The notes under the pieces are model-generated. The model had not been told where the DNA came from. It saw only the letters and a list, made by a program, of their open reading frames with translations, and ran no database searches. DNA of 8,402 nt from an uncultured Lysobacteraceae bacterium (GTDB lineage Bacteria; Pseudomonadota; Gammaproteobacteria; Xanthomonadales; Rhodanobacteraceae), in the NCBI GenBank assembly GCA_946482585.1, contig CAMLSI010000222.1, forward strand, positions 1 to 8,402, in the 5' to 3' direction. How positions within the stretch are numbered: position 1 is the first letter of the stretch; every line of letters begins with the position of its first letter. A program made the translations under genes and the position numbers. Positions 1-6,108 of the stretch are shown piece by piece.

Positions 1-54
1 GAAGCGCAGCACTTCCGGGCCGAGAGGCGTGGTGACGTTCAAGGTGCGGTTCAT
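1..54 (-). CDS. vgrG: VgrG spike protein, N-terminal 18 codons only (second vgrG, cut by window edge)
   Basis: The reverse strand from 54 to 1 reads as 18 open codons giving MNRTLNVTTPLGPEVLRF and runs off the window. This matches the usual start of VgrG proteins, where a short polar strand is followed by a PLG-x-[DE]-VL-x-F/L segment that opens the gp27-like hub domain. VgrG is the trimeric spike at the tip of the T6SS tube. The ATG at 54 is preceded by AAGGA five bases upstream (64-60), a good ribosome binding site. It has the same orientation as all other genes here and probably heads the next effector module. Only 18 residues are visible, so the call rests on the N-terminal pattern, the ribosome binding site and the T6SS setting. 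Whether the rest is intact cannot be seen. Confidence 0.78.
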   Translation of the reverse strand, partial: MNRTLNVTTPLGPEVLRF

Positions 55-59
55 GATGA

Positions 60-64
60 TCCTT
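60..64 (-). promoter_or_regulatory. Ribosome binding site of the left-edge vgrG
   Basis: AAGGA on the minus strand, five bases before the ATG at 54. It is the main support for choosing this start, because so little of the gene is in the window. Confidence 0.7.
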
Positions 65-197
65 GCGCAAGTCCAGGCGGTGACGCGGCGACGGCGAGCC
101 GTCAGCCGGGCCGGCAGCGAGCCGGCGGCATTGCGAATAACTGCCAGGTTTCGCGCGAGCCATTTCGCGCGTCGATCACGCCGAGGAATGCGAGCGC

Positions 198-295
198 CTC
201 GGAGACCGAGCACCGCGCCACGCGGTGGCTTGAACCCAGGCTGTACCTTAACGTCTGAGACGCAGAAGTAAACAGCAACTGCGTCACATTGACGC
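198..295 (-). promoter_or_regulatory. Cluster of short palindromes upstream of left-edge vgrG, possible control region
   Basis: Four perfect inverted repeats lie within 98 bp: 281-295 (6-bp arms, 3-bp centre, GCGTCA/TGACGC), 252-262 (5-bp arms around one base), 211-227 (7-bp arms, 3-bp loop, CACCGCG/CGCGGTG) and 198-210 (5-bp arms, 3-bp loop). The last two abut exactly. On the minus strand, a weak promoter-like pair lies around the second palindrome: TTTACT at 272-267 and TAAGGT at 250-245, with a 16-bp spacer. The palindromes are seen directly. A role as operators or leader hairpins for the vgrG starting at 54 is inference, and short palindromes are common in GC-rich DNA. Confidence 0.25.
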
Positions 296-540
296 GAAGC
301 AGCACAGCGTCGACGGCGAGCGGGACAATTGCACACCGTCGTGTCGTTGCCATTGCGACATGCGCACATCGGCGCACGCAGCGCGCACCGCCTGCCGGAC
401 GTCGCCCCCTGCAAGACGCTTTCGGTATAACCACGATCCGGCGCGCGATTTCCCTACCCGGTAAAACCTGAACGAAGGTCCGCCGTGGGCGGTGTACCGG
501 CCCGGCCTTGCGCCGGACGCGTCGATCGTGGATCGGACGC

Positions 541-705
541 TCACGCCGCGAACGCCGTGCGGCGACTTCCGGGCGCGCGCAGCGACCACGTGAAGGCCGC
601 GTCAAAATTGCCCTGCGGCATCGCCTGAATCAGCCGGCCATGAAGGTTCCGGCCCGCGGGCGCCGCCGACAGCGCGACGTGCGTCGAAGTCGACGATCTC
701 GACAT
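541..705 (-). CDS. Possible small ORF (54 aa), hypothetical
   Basis: A 54-codon frame starts at an ATG (705) with AGGAG seven bases upstream (717-713), a textbook ribosome binding site, and ends at TGA (541-543). My count of third codon positions is 45 of 54 G or C, high as in real genes of such a genome. However, the second position is also GC-rich (36 of 54), which is atypical. The peptide begins MSRSSTST, is rich in Ser, Ala and Arg, and shows no signal peptide, membrane segment or known motif. It is in the same frame as the out-of-frame duplicate copy at 851-885, so it may be the tail of a decayed reading frame rather than an independent gene. I do not recognise it. Confidence 0.2.
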   Translation of the reverse strand: MSRSSTSTHVALSAAPAGRNLHGRLIQAMPQGNFDAAFTWSLRAPGSRRTAFAA

Positions 706-850
706 GGCGCAGCTCCTGCCTGCGTTCCGGCCACTGTCGATGTCGCAACGCATGGGCGGCGACGCCGCAAAGCGGGATCGGCGCAAAAATCCGCCGAGGA
801 CAATTTCGAGGGAAATGCGGGATGGCGCCGCGCAGCCGGCGCTCGACGCA

Positions 851-922
851 AACACGGGAGCGCCCATCTGCGGTAACGACTCAGCGCAACACGGGAGCAC
901 CCATCTGCGGCAGCGACTCGGC
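851..922. repeat. Imperfect tandem duplication, two 35-bp copies with 37-bp period
   Basis: Copy A spans 851-885 and copy B 888-922. They match at 31 of 35 positions by direct comparison. Copy B encodes the last residues of the TIGR02270 protein, and copy A begins at and beyond its stop codon (881-883). Read on the minus strand, each copy encodes AESLPQMGAPV, but in different frames because 37 is not a multiple of three. All four differences are synonymous in these frames (GCT/GCC, TTA/CTG, GGC/GGT). I see no third copy on either side. Confidence 0.85.
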
Positions 923-2149
923 ATTGCCGGCGCGGCAGTCCCGCCATGCCAGTTGCCAGCGTTGCGGCTGCGTCGCTTCCGGGACGGTGGAAATGTCGGC
1001 ATTTTCCATCATTTCACCCGCGAGGTAGCGCTGGCCGGCCACGAAGCGGTCGCCCTGACGCTCGACCCAGGCCACCAGCCCTGCCGCATCGGGTTCGAGC
1101 AGGCCGTCATCCTCGTCCAGTTCGTCGCCTTCATCGGCATGACCGTGGATGTCATCGGCAGAATCGTCGTCTTTCTCATTGCGGTGCTCGTCTTCGTCGC
1201 TATCGTCATCCAGCCATAGTCCCTGATCTTCGAGATCCAGGCCGGTAACATGCACGATCGCGTAAGCGGCCAGCCGCGCGTGCTGCGGGAACTGCAGCCA
1301 CCAGGCCAGATGCGGCAACCCGGCGCCGTCGCCGCGAAAGGCCAGCGCCCAGATCAGATCGCGGTGCAGTTCCGGCTGCGCGACCAGCCGGTTGAACGCG
1401 GCGGCGAACGCAGGAGCGGTCGCACCTGCCGCCCAGGCCAGCACTGCACGGCGACGCGCGCGACCTTCCAGCGCCGGCAACTCCTCGGCGATGCGATCAG
1501 CAGCTACGGCATCGCCGAGCAGGCTGAGCGCTGCCGCAGCCTCCAGGCGACAGCGCGCGGAAACGTCGTCCAGGCCTCGCCGCGCCTGCGCGCTGAAGTC
1601 GTCGAGACGCCACTCGCCGATCGCGCGGTGAGCGCGGGCGCGCAAGGACGTATCGGCGCTCTCCTCACTGTCGAGGACGACGGTGCTGCGCTTGACGCGC
1701 GGATGGCGCATCGCTGCCGGCAAGGCGGCGCGGCGCAACGGCGCTTCGGTGGAATGCCACCAACGCTGCAGCAGGGGCAACGCCGCATCGCTGCCGGCCC
1801 AGAGCAGCGCGGCGGCGGCGCCCGTCACGAGTTCGGGCACTTCGACCAGCGCCCCCTCCAGTTGCGCCAGCGCCGTCGCCGTGGGGCTATGGGCCAGCAC
1901 ATAGGTACTGACGAAAGCTTCGTCGGCCGTCTGCCAGCGGTCCAGGTTTTCCAGCGCGGGAGCAATCGCCTCGACGCCGGCGACGCGCAACCCTTCCAGG
2001 TGCGCATCCAGGATCTGGTCGATGCGGCCGAGCTCGTCGCGCGAGTAGAGCGGACTCCACAGCGCATCCTGCCGCCGCAGCCAGCAGAATGCGGCGTCTT
2101 CGAGGTGTTGCTGCAGCACGGCCCGGACGGCCGGTCGTACGATGTTCAT
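881..2149 (-). CDS. TIGR02270 family HEAT-repeat protein, T6SS-associated, acidic insert
   Basis: A 422-residue protein matching the TIGR02270 family, which is found in T6SS effector islands and has no settled biochemical role. The N-terminus has the family pattern: QQHLEDAAFCWLRR at 13-26, then a segment around HLEGLRVAG at 50-58. Residues about 60-300 are Ala/Leu-rich helical repeats of HEAT type (for example 166-182, 198-212, 225-241), which suggests a protein-binding scaffold. Residues 314-348 form an unusually acidic insert, 21 of 35 Asp or Glu. The C-terminal GQRYLAGE (372-379) is also family-typical. The start at 2149 fits the family N-terminus, although its ribosome binding site is weak. 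It follows the immunity gene after 202 bp. A scaffold, sorting or accessory immunity role is inference. The 3' end overlaps a tandem duplication, so the last residues may be altered. Confidence 0.92.
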   Translation of the reverse strand: MNIVRPAVRAVLQQHLEDAAFCWLRRQDALWSPLYSRDELGRIDQILDAHLEGLRVAGVEAIAPALENLDRWQTADEAFVSTYVLAHSPTATALAQLEGALVEVPELVTGAAAALLWAGSDAALPLLQRWWHSTEAPLRRAALPAAMRHPRVKRSTVVLDSEESADTSLRARAHRAIGEWRLDDFSAQARRGLDDVSARCRLEAAAALSLLGDAVAADRIAEELPALEGRARRRAVLAWAAGATAPAFAAAFNRLVAQPELHRDLIWALAFRGDGAGLPHLAWWLQFPQHARLAAYAIVHVTGLDLEDQGLWLDDDSDEDEHRNEKDDDSADDIHGHADEGDELDEDDGLLEPDAAGLVAWVERQGDRFVAGQRYLAGEMMENADISTVPEATQPQRWQLAWRDCRAGNAESLPQMGAPVLR

Positions 2150-2351
2150 GGGGCTGTGCTCAGTTCGAAGATGTCGTGTGGGTCAATCCGGAGAAACATC
2201 CGACAGAAGGGCAGCCGGCGGCACGTCGGCAGATACTTCGGCCGGCTCGAAACGCGTGTCGATCAGGGCGAGCGGGGTCGTGGCCGTCCTGGAGCCGCTC
2301 GCGTCCCAGGGCTCGAGGGGTCCACGCTCACCGGAGCGCCGGCGACGGCTC
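2150..2351 (-). other. 202-bp gap with protein-like open frame ending at 2183
   Basis: The gap between immunity stop and TIGR02270 start is much wider than the other gaps in the module. One minus-strand frame, in phase with TIGR02270, stays open through most of it and ends at TGA 2183-2185. From about 2325 its translation looks protein-like and proline/acid-rich (for example TTPLALIDTRFEPAEVSADV), with mostly G or C at third positions. It has no believable start, only a GTG at 2416 inside the immunity gene. It could be the remnant of a lost gene end, an old C-terminal extension of the immunity protein, or chance. I call no gene. Confidence 0.35.
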
Positions 2352-3365
2352 TCAGGAACCCAGTTCCAGATCGCTGAACAGCAGTTGCCACGCCTTGCCG
2401 TCGAAGACCGACGCACCGTGGTTGCCTGCCGAGAACAGGCGCTTTCCGTCAGGTGAGATGTTCAGGCGACGCGTGGTCAGCTGTGTGTCCGAAGGCACGT
2501 CAGCCAGCGCCAGGCCCTTGGAATTCAGGGTGTAGAGGCCGTAGTCGTTGGAACACCAGAGCTTTCCGGCGAACCAGACCGCATCGTTGAAAGCGACCGA
2601 GAACTTTGCGTCGTCGATCTTCTTCCACGTGTCGCCGGCACCGCGCCAGATCGAGCCCATGTTACCGGTGACGTAGACCTGACCGTCGCCGCCGCAGCAG
2701 ACGGTGAACAACCATTCGTTCGACGGAAAATCACAACGGCGCCACCGTTTACCGTCGTAGTGCCACACGTCGCCCTTGCCGCCGACGGCGTAGACGTCAG
2801 CAGGGCCGAAGGCATCCATGTCCTGGAAGCCGAAGTCGAGCGGCATGGTCTTCTCGTCCAGCCGCTCCTTGGGCCGCTCGAGTCCGGGAAATTCGACCCA
2901 GCTGCCACTGCCGCGGCGCTCCAGCAGCATGCGGTCCTGAGCGACGGCATACAGTTTGCCATTGACGCGCTTGATGCGATTGATACCGGCGCGGCGCTCG
3001 CCGTCCAGCCACCGCGTATCGATGCCGCCCTGCTCCACGTGCGCGTTCTGCTTGCCCTCGTCCTGGTTGTAGGCGATGACGTTGCCGCGCACGTCGACGG
3101 CGACGAATTCGTCTTCGCCCTTGCCGCTGCCACAGGCCGCCGTAGTGAACGTGAACTCCTCGAAGTCGCGACGATAGAAGCGGGTTTCCAGCGGACGTTC
3201 CATCCGCGCGAACAGCAACCGCAACGTCGGCAACGGATCGCGGTGATAGTTCTCGCTGTCTTCCTCCAGGATGAAGCAGTAGCGCGTGTTGTCGAAGCCG
3301 ATGGCACCGCCGACGACATGGAAGCCTTCGACGTAACGCGCCCATTGTTCCATTTCCATAATCAT
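2352..3365 (-). CDS. Beta-propeller-like protein, probable immunity protein for the GHH nuclease
   Basis: A 337-residue cytoplasmic protein with no signal peptide or membrane segment. Its C-terminal two thirds repeat a blade-like pattern: a strand, V/G-x-x-G, a W/Y strand, a D-G-x-x-W turn, then an acidic or proline end. Copies lie near 137-160, 190-214 (DVYAVGGKGDVWHYDGKRW), 229-251 (QVYVTGNMGSIWRGAGDTW), 268-291 and 309-329, which suggests a five- to seven-bladed beta-propeller. Toxin-immunity pairs in T6SS modules are encoded in this order, and this gene begins 12 bp after the toxin stop with AAGGAG eight bases before the ATG. It should therefore bind and block the nuclease in the producing cell. 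ATG at 3365 is preferred over ATGs at 3359 and 3353 because of spacing. Immunity is inferred from position, the propeller from repeats. The gene resembles Tsi7 in locus position only. Confidence 0.8.
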   Translation of the reverse strand: MIMEMEQWARYVEGFHVVGGAIGFDNTRYCFILEEDSENYHRDPLPTLRLLFARMERPLETRFYRRDFEEFTFTTAACGSGKGEDEFVAVDVRGNVIAYNQDEGKQNAHVEQGGIDTRWLDGERRAGINRIKRVNGKLYAVAQDRMLLERRGSGSWVEFPGLERPKERLDEKTMPLDFGFQDMDAFGPADVYAVGGKGDVWHYDGKRWRRCDFPSNEWLFTVCCGGDGQVYVTGNMGSIWRGAGDTWKKIDDAKFSVAFNDAVWFAGKLWCSNDYGLYTLNSKGLALADVPSDTQLTTRRLNISPDGKRLFSAGNHGASVFDGKAWQLLFSDLELGS

Positions 3366-3373
3366 CCGGTTCG

Positions 3374-3380
3374 CTCCTTA
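3374..3380 (-). promoter_or_regulatory. Ribosome binding site of immunity gene, overlapping toxin stop codon
   Basis: TAAGGAG on the minus strand, eight bases before the immunity ATG at 3365. Its first three bases are the toxin's TAA stop, so ribosomes ending toxin synthesis sit on the immunity start. This should couple the two proteins and fits a toxin-immunity pair. Confidence 0.8.
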
Positions 3381-5039
3381 GCCGTGACCGTCTTCGTCCG
3401 GCGCGCCGGCCGCCGCTTTCTTGGTGTGGCCGGACTTGCCCGCGTGCGGCACCACCTTGGCCTTCTCGAACGGTGAACAGGTGTACATTTTCCTGTACTC
3501 CTGATCCAGCTGCGCCGCTATGCATTCGGCCTTGCAGCCGTACAATTCGGCGACGATGTTCGCGACGCGATCGCGCGCGGTGGCGTAGTCCATCGTGCGC
3601 TTGCCCACGCTGTCGCTGAGCGCGACCTCGGTCGCCTTGTGGATGGCGGCGTGAGAGCCCGCGCCGGGATTGCCGCCTTCGGCACAAATCGTCGGACCGC
3701 CGCCCTCGGTATAGTTGCCCCAGCAATTTTCCTTCGGCAGGTTGTCACGATCCATGTCGTTGATCGTGAGAGCCGCCTTGTCCTTCTTGCCGCCGTAGTT
3801 CTTCTTCCACGCTTCGAACGCGTCGTTGCGCGCCTTGGCCTCCGGATTGCGGAACATCGCGTCCGGCAACAGATGATGGCCGGTCTGGCCGGGACAGCAG
3901 CCGCCTTCCTGGTTGGTCGGACTCTTGTTCTTGGTGTCGCTGAACTTCTCCAGCTGGCACTTGCGCGCATTGAGGCAAGGCTGCACGGCCGCATAGGCAG
4001 TCTGCGTCGCCGTCATGATTTCCTTGGCGATCTTTTCCTTTTCCTTGGGCAGCAGATTGTCCCAGTTCTTCAGCTTGTCCTTGTACTTGTCGAACAGTCC
4101 CTGCAATTTGTCCGCTTCGCCGCGCGCGCGCTCGGCCAGCTTCTTCAAATCGTCGAGTTCGTTGAGCCGGTCGGGGATCGTCGTGGCGACCTCGTAAGCC
4201 GTATAGAGCGTATCGGCCGCCGCGATGATCTGGCCGAGCACCGGAATCCAGCCGGTAGCGACGCGGCGCACGGCGTACTTGGCCGCTTTCTCCTTCGCAT
4301 AATCCATCAGCTTCTGCTCGAATTCGTCGGCAGCCTCCTGCATCAGCTTGCCGACGAGATCGTCGTACTGGCCGTCGCTGATGAAGTTCGTCGAATTCTT
4401 GAAGTCCTCGAAATTGGTCAGGTCCGGCGACATCATCAGAGGGCCACAATGCTCCGTGATCCAGTTGTAGCTGCCCGGATCCTGCTTGGGTTTGTCCTTG
4501 CCCTTGAGCCCCTTCTTCTTCTGCCGCTCGCGCTTCTTGTCGTCGTCCGGGCCGCACTTGTCGTTGATGCGCTTCTTGTCGCGCTCGCATTCCTTGGGCA
4601 GCGTGTCGCGCGCGCGGTATTTCTGCAGCAGCGCATTGGGCTGGTTGCGATGATTGTGCGTGACGATGTCCATGTGGCGGTCGACGCCGCGGCCTTCGAC
4701 CTTGACGTTCGGCGACCACATCTGGAAATAGCACTTGCCTTTGATCTTGCCGGAGATGATGCCTTTCTTCAGCGCCGGTGTGGCCGGCTCGTCGCCGGTG
4801 CTGGTCTTGAAATACGATTTGTCTTCCAGCGCGATTTCCTTGCGCCGTATGAACACGCTGCGACTGCCCTTGGCGATGTTCTTCGCGAAGCAGGTGTTCG
4901 GATACGGCACCGGCACGCCGCTCGGCGGCGGCGTCGGCGGCGAGAAGCAGACGTCCGGAAACGCCATCGCCGACTTGCCGTTGGCGGACTTGGCGGCGAT
5001 TTCGTTGTTGTTGGCGTAGACGTGAGTGGCACGGCCCAT
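3378..5039 (-). CDS. DUF4150 PAAR-like protein fused to GHH/HNH nuclease toxin (T6SS effector)
   Basis: A 553-residue specialised T6SS effector. Residues about 10-130 are a DUF4150 (PAAR-like) domain, shown by FPDVCFSPPTPP at 27-38 and GVPVPYPNTCFA at 41-52. Such domains cap the VgrG tip. A lysine-rich linker (about 150-188) follows, then helices with a G-W-I-P-x-L-G-Q segment (263-270) and a coiled-coil-like stretch (about 290-345). The toxin occupies about 355-510: paired cysteines before the GHH signature (CCPGQTGHHLLP, 381-392) and a second histidine cluster HAAIH (463-467), as in the Tox-GHH2 branch of the HNH/endonuclease VII superfamily, which cuts DNA. P. aeruginosa Tse7 has this architecture. 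Fifteen cysteines are present, including CxxxC at 502-506, which may bind metal or form disulfides. The start at 5039 has GGAG six bases upstream. The gene lies 13 bp after the ketosynthase-like gene. The key motifs look intact. Confidence 0.93.
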   Translation of the reverse strand: MGRATHVYANNNEIAAKSANGKSAMAFPDVCFSPPTPPPSGVPVPYPNTCFAKNIAKGSRSVFIRRKEIALEDKSYFKTSTGDEPATPALKKGIISGKIKGKCYFQMWSPNVKVEGRGVDRHMDIVTHNHRNQPNALLQKYRARDTLPKECERDKKRINDKCGPDDDKKRERQKKKGLKGKDKPKQDPGSYNWITEHCGPLMMSPDLTNFEDFKNSTNFISDGQYDDLVGKLMQEAADEFEQKLMDYAKEKAAKYAVRRVATGWIPVLGQIIAAADTLYTAYEVATTIPDRLNELDDLKKLAERARGEADKLQGLFDKYKDKLKNWDNLLPKEKEKIAKEIMTATQTAYAAVQPCLNARKCQLEKFSDTKNKSPTNQEGGCCPGQTGHHLLPDAMFRNPEAKARNDAFEAWKKNYGGKKDKAALTINDMDRDNLPKENCWGNYTEGGGPTICAEGGNPGAGSHAAIHKATEVALSDSVGKRTMDYATARDRVANIVAELYGCKAECIAAQLDQEYRKMYTCSPFEKAKVVPHAGKSGHTKKAAAGAPDEDGHG

Positions 5040-5052
5040 GGCAGTCTCCGGG

Positions 5053-6108
5053 TCAATGCGTGCGCTGCGACAGCACCAGGGCGCCGCGCAGCGATTGGGT
5101 CGATGACAGGTGAATCAGCGCATGCGGCCCGAGCAGGCGTCCTACCTGGGCCAGACGCCACAGATAGCCGATCAGCAGAGGACCGAACGACGCGCCGACG
5201 TGGCCGACGCGGGTAGCCGGCTGCAGGTACTGGTAACCCGGCGGCAGCGGATTGCGCAGCACGCGCGCCCAGGCATAGGCCGACTCTTCGAAGTAGTATT
5301 CCTCGCCCGCGACGTCGCACAGCCGCGCATTCATTTCGTGCGGCTGCAGACCCGCTTCTCGCAGCGCCGCAGCGATCGCCTTGGACAGCCCCTTGCCGGA
5401 GCAGGGTTGGTCGCCGAAGACCACGGCCGGTTCTTCGGCCAGACCGAGTCCGCGCAGCAACAGCGGCTGACGATCCGTCGCGCTGTCGGGACCGATCAGG
5501 ACGGCAGCGGCGGCCTCGCCGGGAATGAAGCCGGCAGCCTGGCTGCCGGTCAGAAAACGTTCGTGGCGCAGACCGTGGCTGACGTCGGCGCCGTTGAGCC
5601 AGGAGTCGACGCCGGCGATCAGTACCTGCGGCGCGCCGTCGGCAATGAATTGGCGCGCCGCGGCCAGCGCGGCGACGCAGGACGATTCGCCGCTGGTGAA
5701 CGCCTGCATGTGCAGTCGCTCGGGCTGAGAGAAGAAATGCGCGCAGCGCCGGTGCACGGCATATGCCGTCTCCAGCATGGGTCCGGGACGGGCGTCGTCG
5801 CCAAGCAGCAACAGCGGCACGTTGGCCGCCAGCGGCAAGGCGACGCCGGCGCTGGACAGGCATTCCTCGACGGCCAGCGACAACAGATAGCCGAAGCGCT
5901 CGCCGCCGCCGGTACGCGTGTCTTCGTCGTCACCGGGCAGCGGCAACGGAATCGGCGCGCCGAGCAGCGGCTCACCGATCTCGTCGACGAACTGCGTTTC
6001 CTGGAAATTGTCCACGGCGGCGCGGATCGCCGCGGTCGTCGCGGCGAGCCCCAGACCGACGCTGGTAGCGGCGCCGGCACCGAGCACCTGCAGAACCGGG
6101 ACGTTCAT
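5053..6108 (-). CDS. Ketosynthase/thiolase-fold protein without canonical catalytic Cys, possible T6SS co-chaperone
   Basis: A 351-residue protein with the outline of a beta-ketoacyl synthase: a glycine-rich N-terminal strand (7-20), FIPGEAAAAVLI at 194-205, and GHVGASFG at 302-309, like the GHxxxAxG histidine motif of ketosynthases. In the nucleophile segment (137-165) the usual T-A-C-x-x-S reads TSGESSC. An ungapped comparison anchored on the following helix and AG turn puts Glu141 where the cysteine should be, and the THGT motif is not visible. Condensation activity is therefore unlikely. Such proteins recur beside DUF2169 and DUF4150 genes in vgrG islands, so a structural or chaperone role in effector loading is inferred. 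The start at 6108 overlaps the DUF2169 stop by ATGA and has GGAG seven bases upstream. An upstream in-frame extension to 6507 is rejected because it lies inside DUF2169. Confidence 0.87.
   Translation of the reverse strand: MNVPVLQVLGAGAATSVGLGLAATTAAIRAAVDNFQETQFVDEIGEPLLGAPIPLPLPGDDEDTRTGGGERFGYLLSLAVEECLSSAGVALPLAANVPLLLLGDDARPGPMLETAYAVHRRCAHFFSQPERLHMQAFTSGESSCVAALAAARQFIADGAPQVLIAGVDSWLNGADVSHGLRHERFLTGSQAAGFIPGEAAAAVLIGPDSATDRQPLLLRGLGLAEEPAVVFGDQPCSGKGLSKAIAAALREAGLQPHEMNARLCDVAGEEYYFEESAYAWARVLRNPLPPGYQYLQPATRVGHVGASFGPLLIGYLWRLAQVGRLLGPHALIHLSSTQSLRGALVLSQRTH

Larger units (their letters stand above)
55..880. other. Long intergenic stretch without a convincing gene
   Basis: About 825 bp separate the TIGR02270 stop from the left-edge vgrG. 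Open frames on both strands here are arginine- and serine-rich and resemble no family I know, as expected for non-coding GC-rich DNA. The stretch contains one copy of a 37-bp-period duplication at its right end, a low-confidence 54-codon ORF (541-705) and a group of short perfect palindromes (198-295) ahead of the vgrG start. I see no tRNA, CRISPR, transposase or clear rho-independent terminator. It probably carries the promoter region of the downstream vgrG and may include decayed sequence from an earlier rearrangement. Confidence 0.6.

Noticed and set aside
102..605. Minus-strand frame of 167 codons in the left gap
   Set aside because: Its product is arginine-rich with no motif, repeat or membrane segment, and I found no supporting ribosome binding site. 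It is most likely a chance frame in GC-rich DNA.
778..797. Hairpin (6-bp arms) about 85 bp after the TIGR02270 stop, as a terminator
   Set aside because: The arms are short, the only T-run is in the loop rather than after the stem, and similar hairpins are expected by chance at this GC content.
851..922. Short CRISPR-like array
   Set aside because: There are only two copies with a 2-bp interval, no spacers and four mismatches. It is a tandem duplication, not a repeat-spacer array.
1250..2377. Plus-strand frame of 375 codons opposite TIGR02270
   Set aside because: It is the antisense shadow of a well-supported family protein and its product has no known motif.
3639..5216. Long plus-strand open frame of 525 codons opposite the effector gene
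   Set aside because: It lies antisense to a gene with clear DUF4150 and GHH motifs, runs across gene boundaries, shows no family motif, and is the usual shadow frame of a GC-rich gene.
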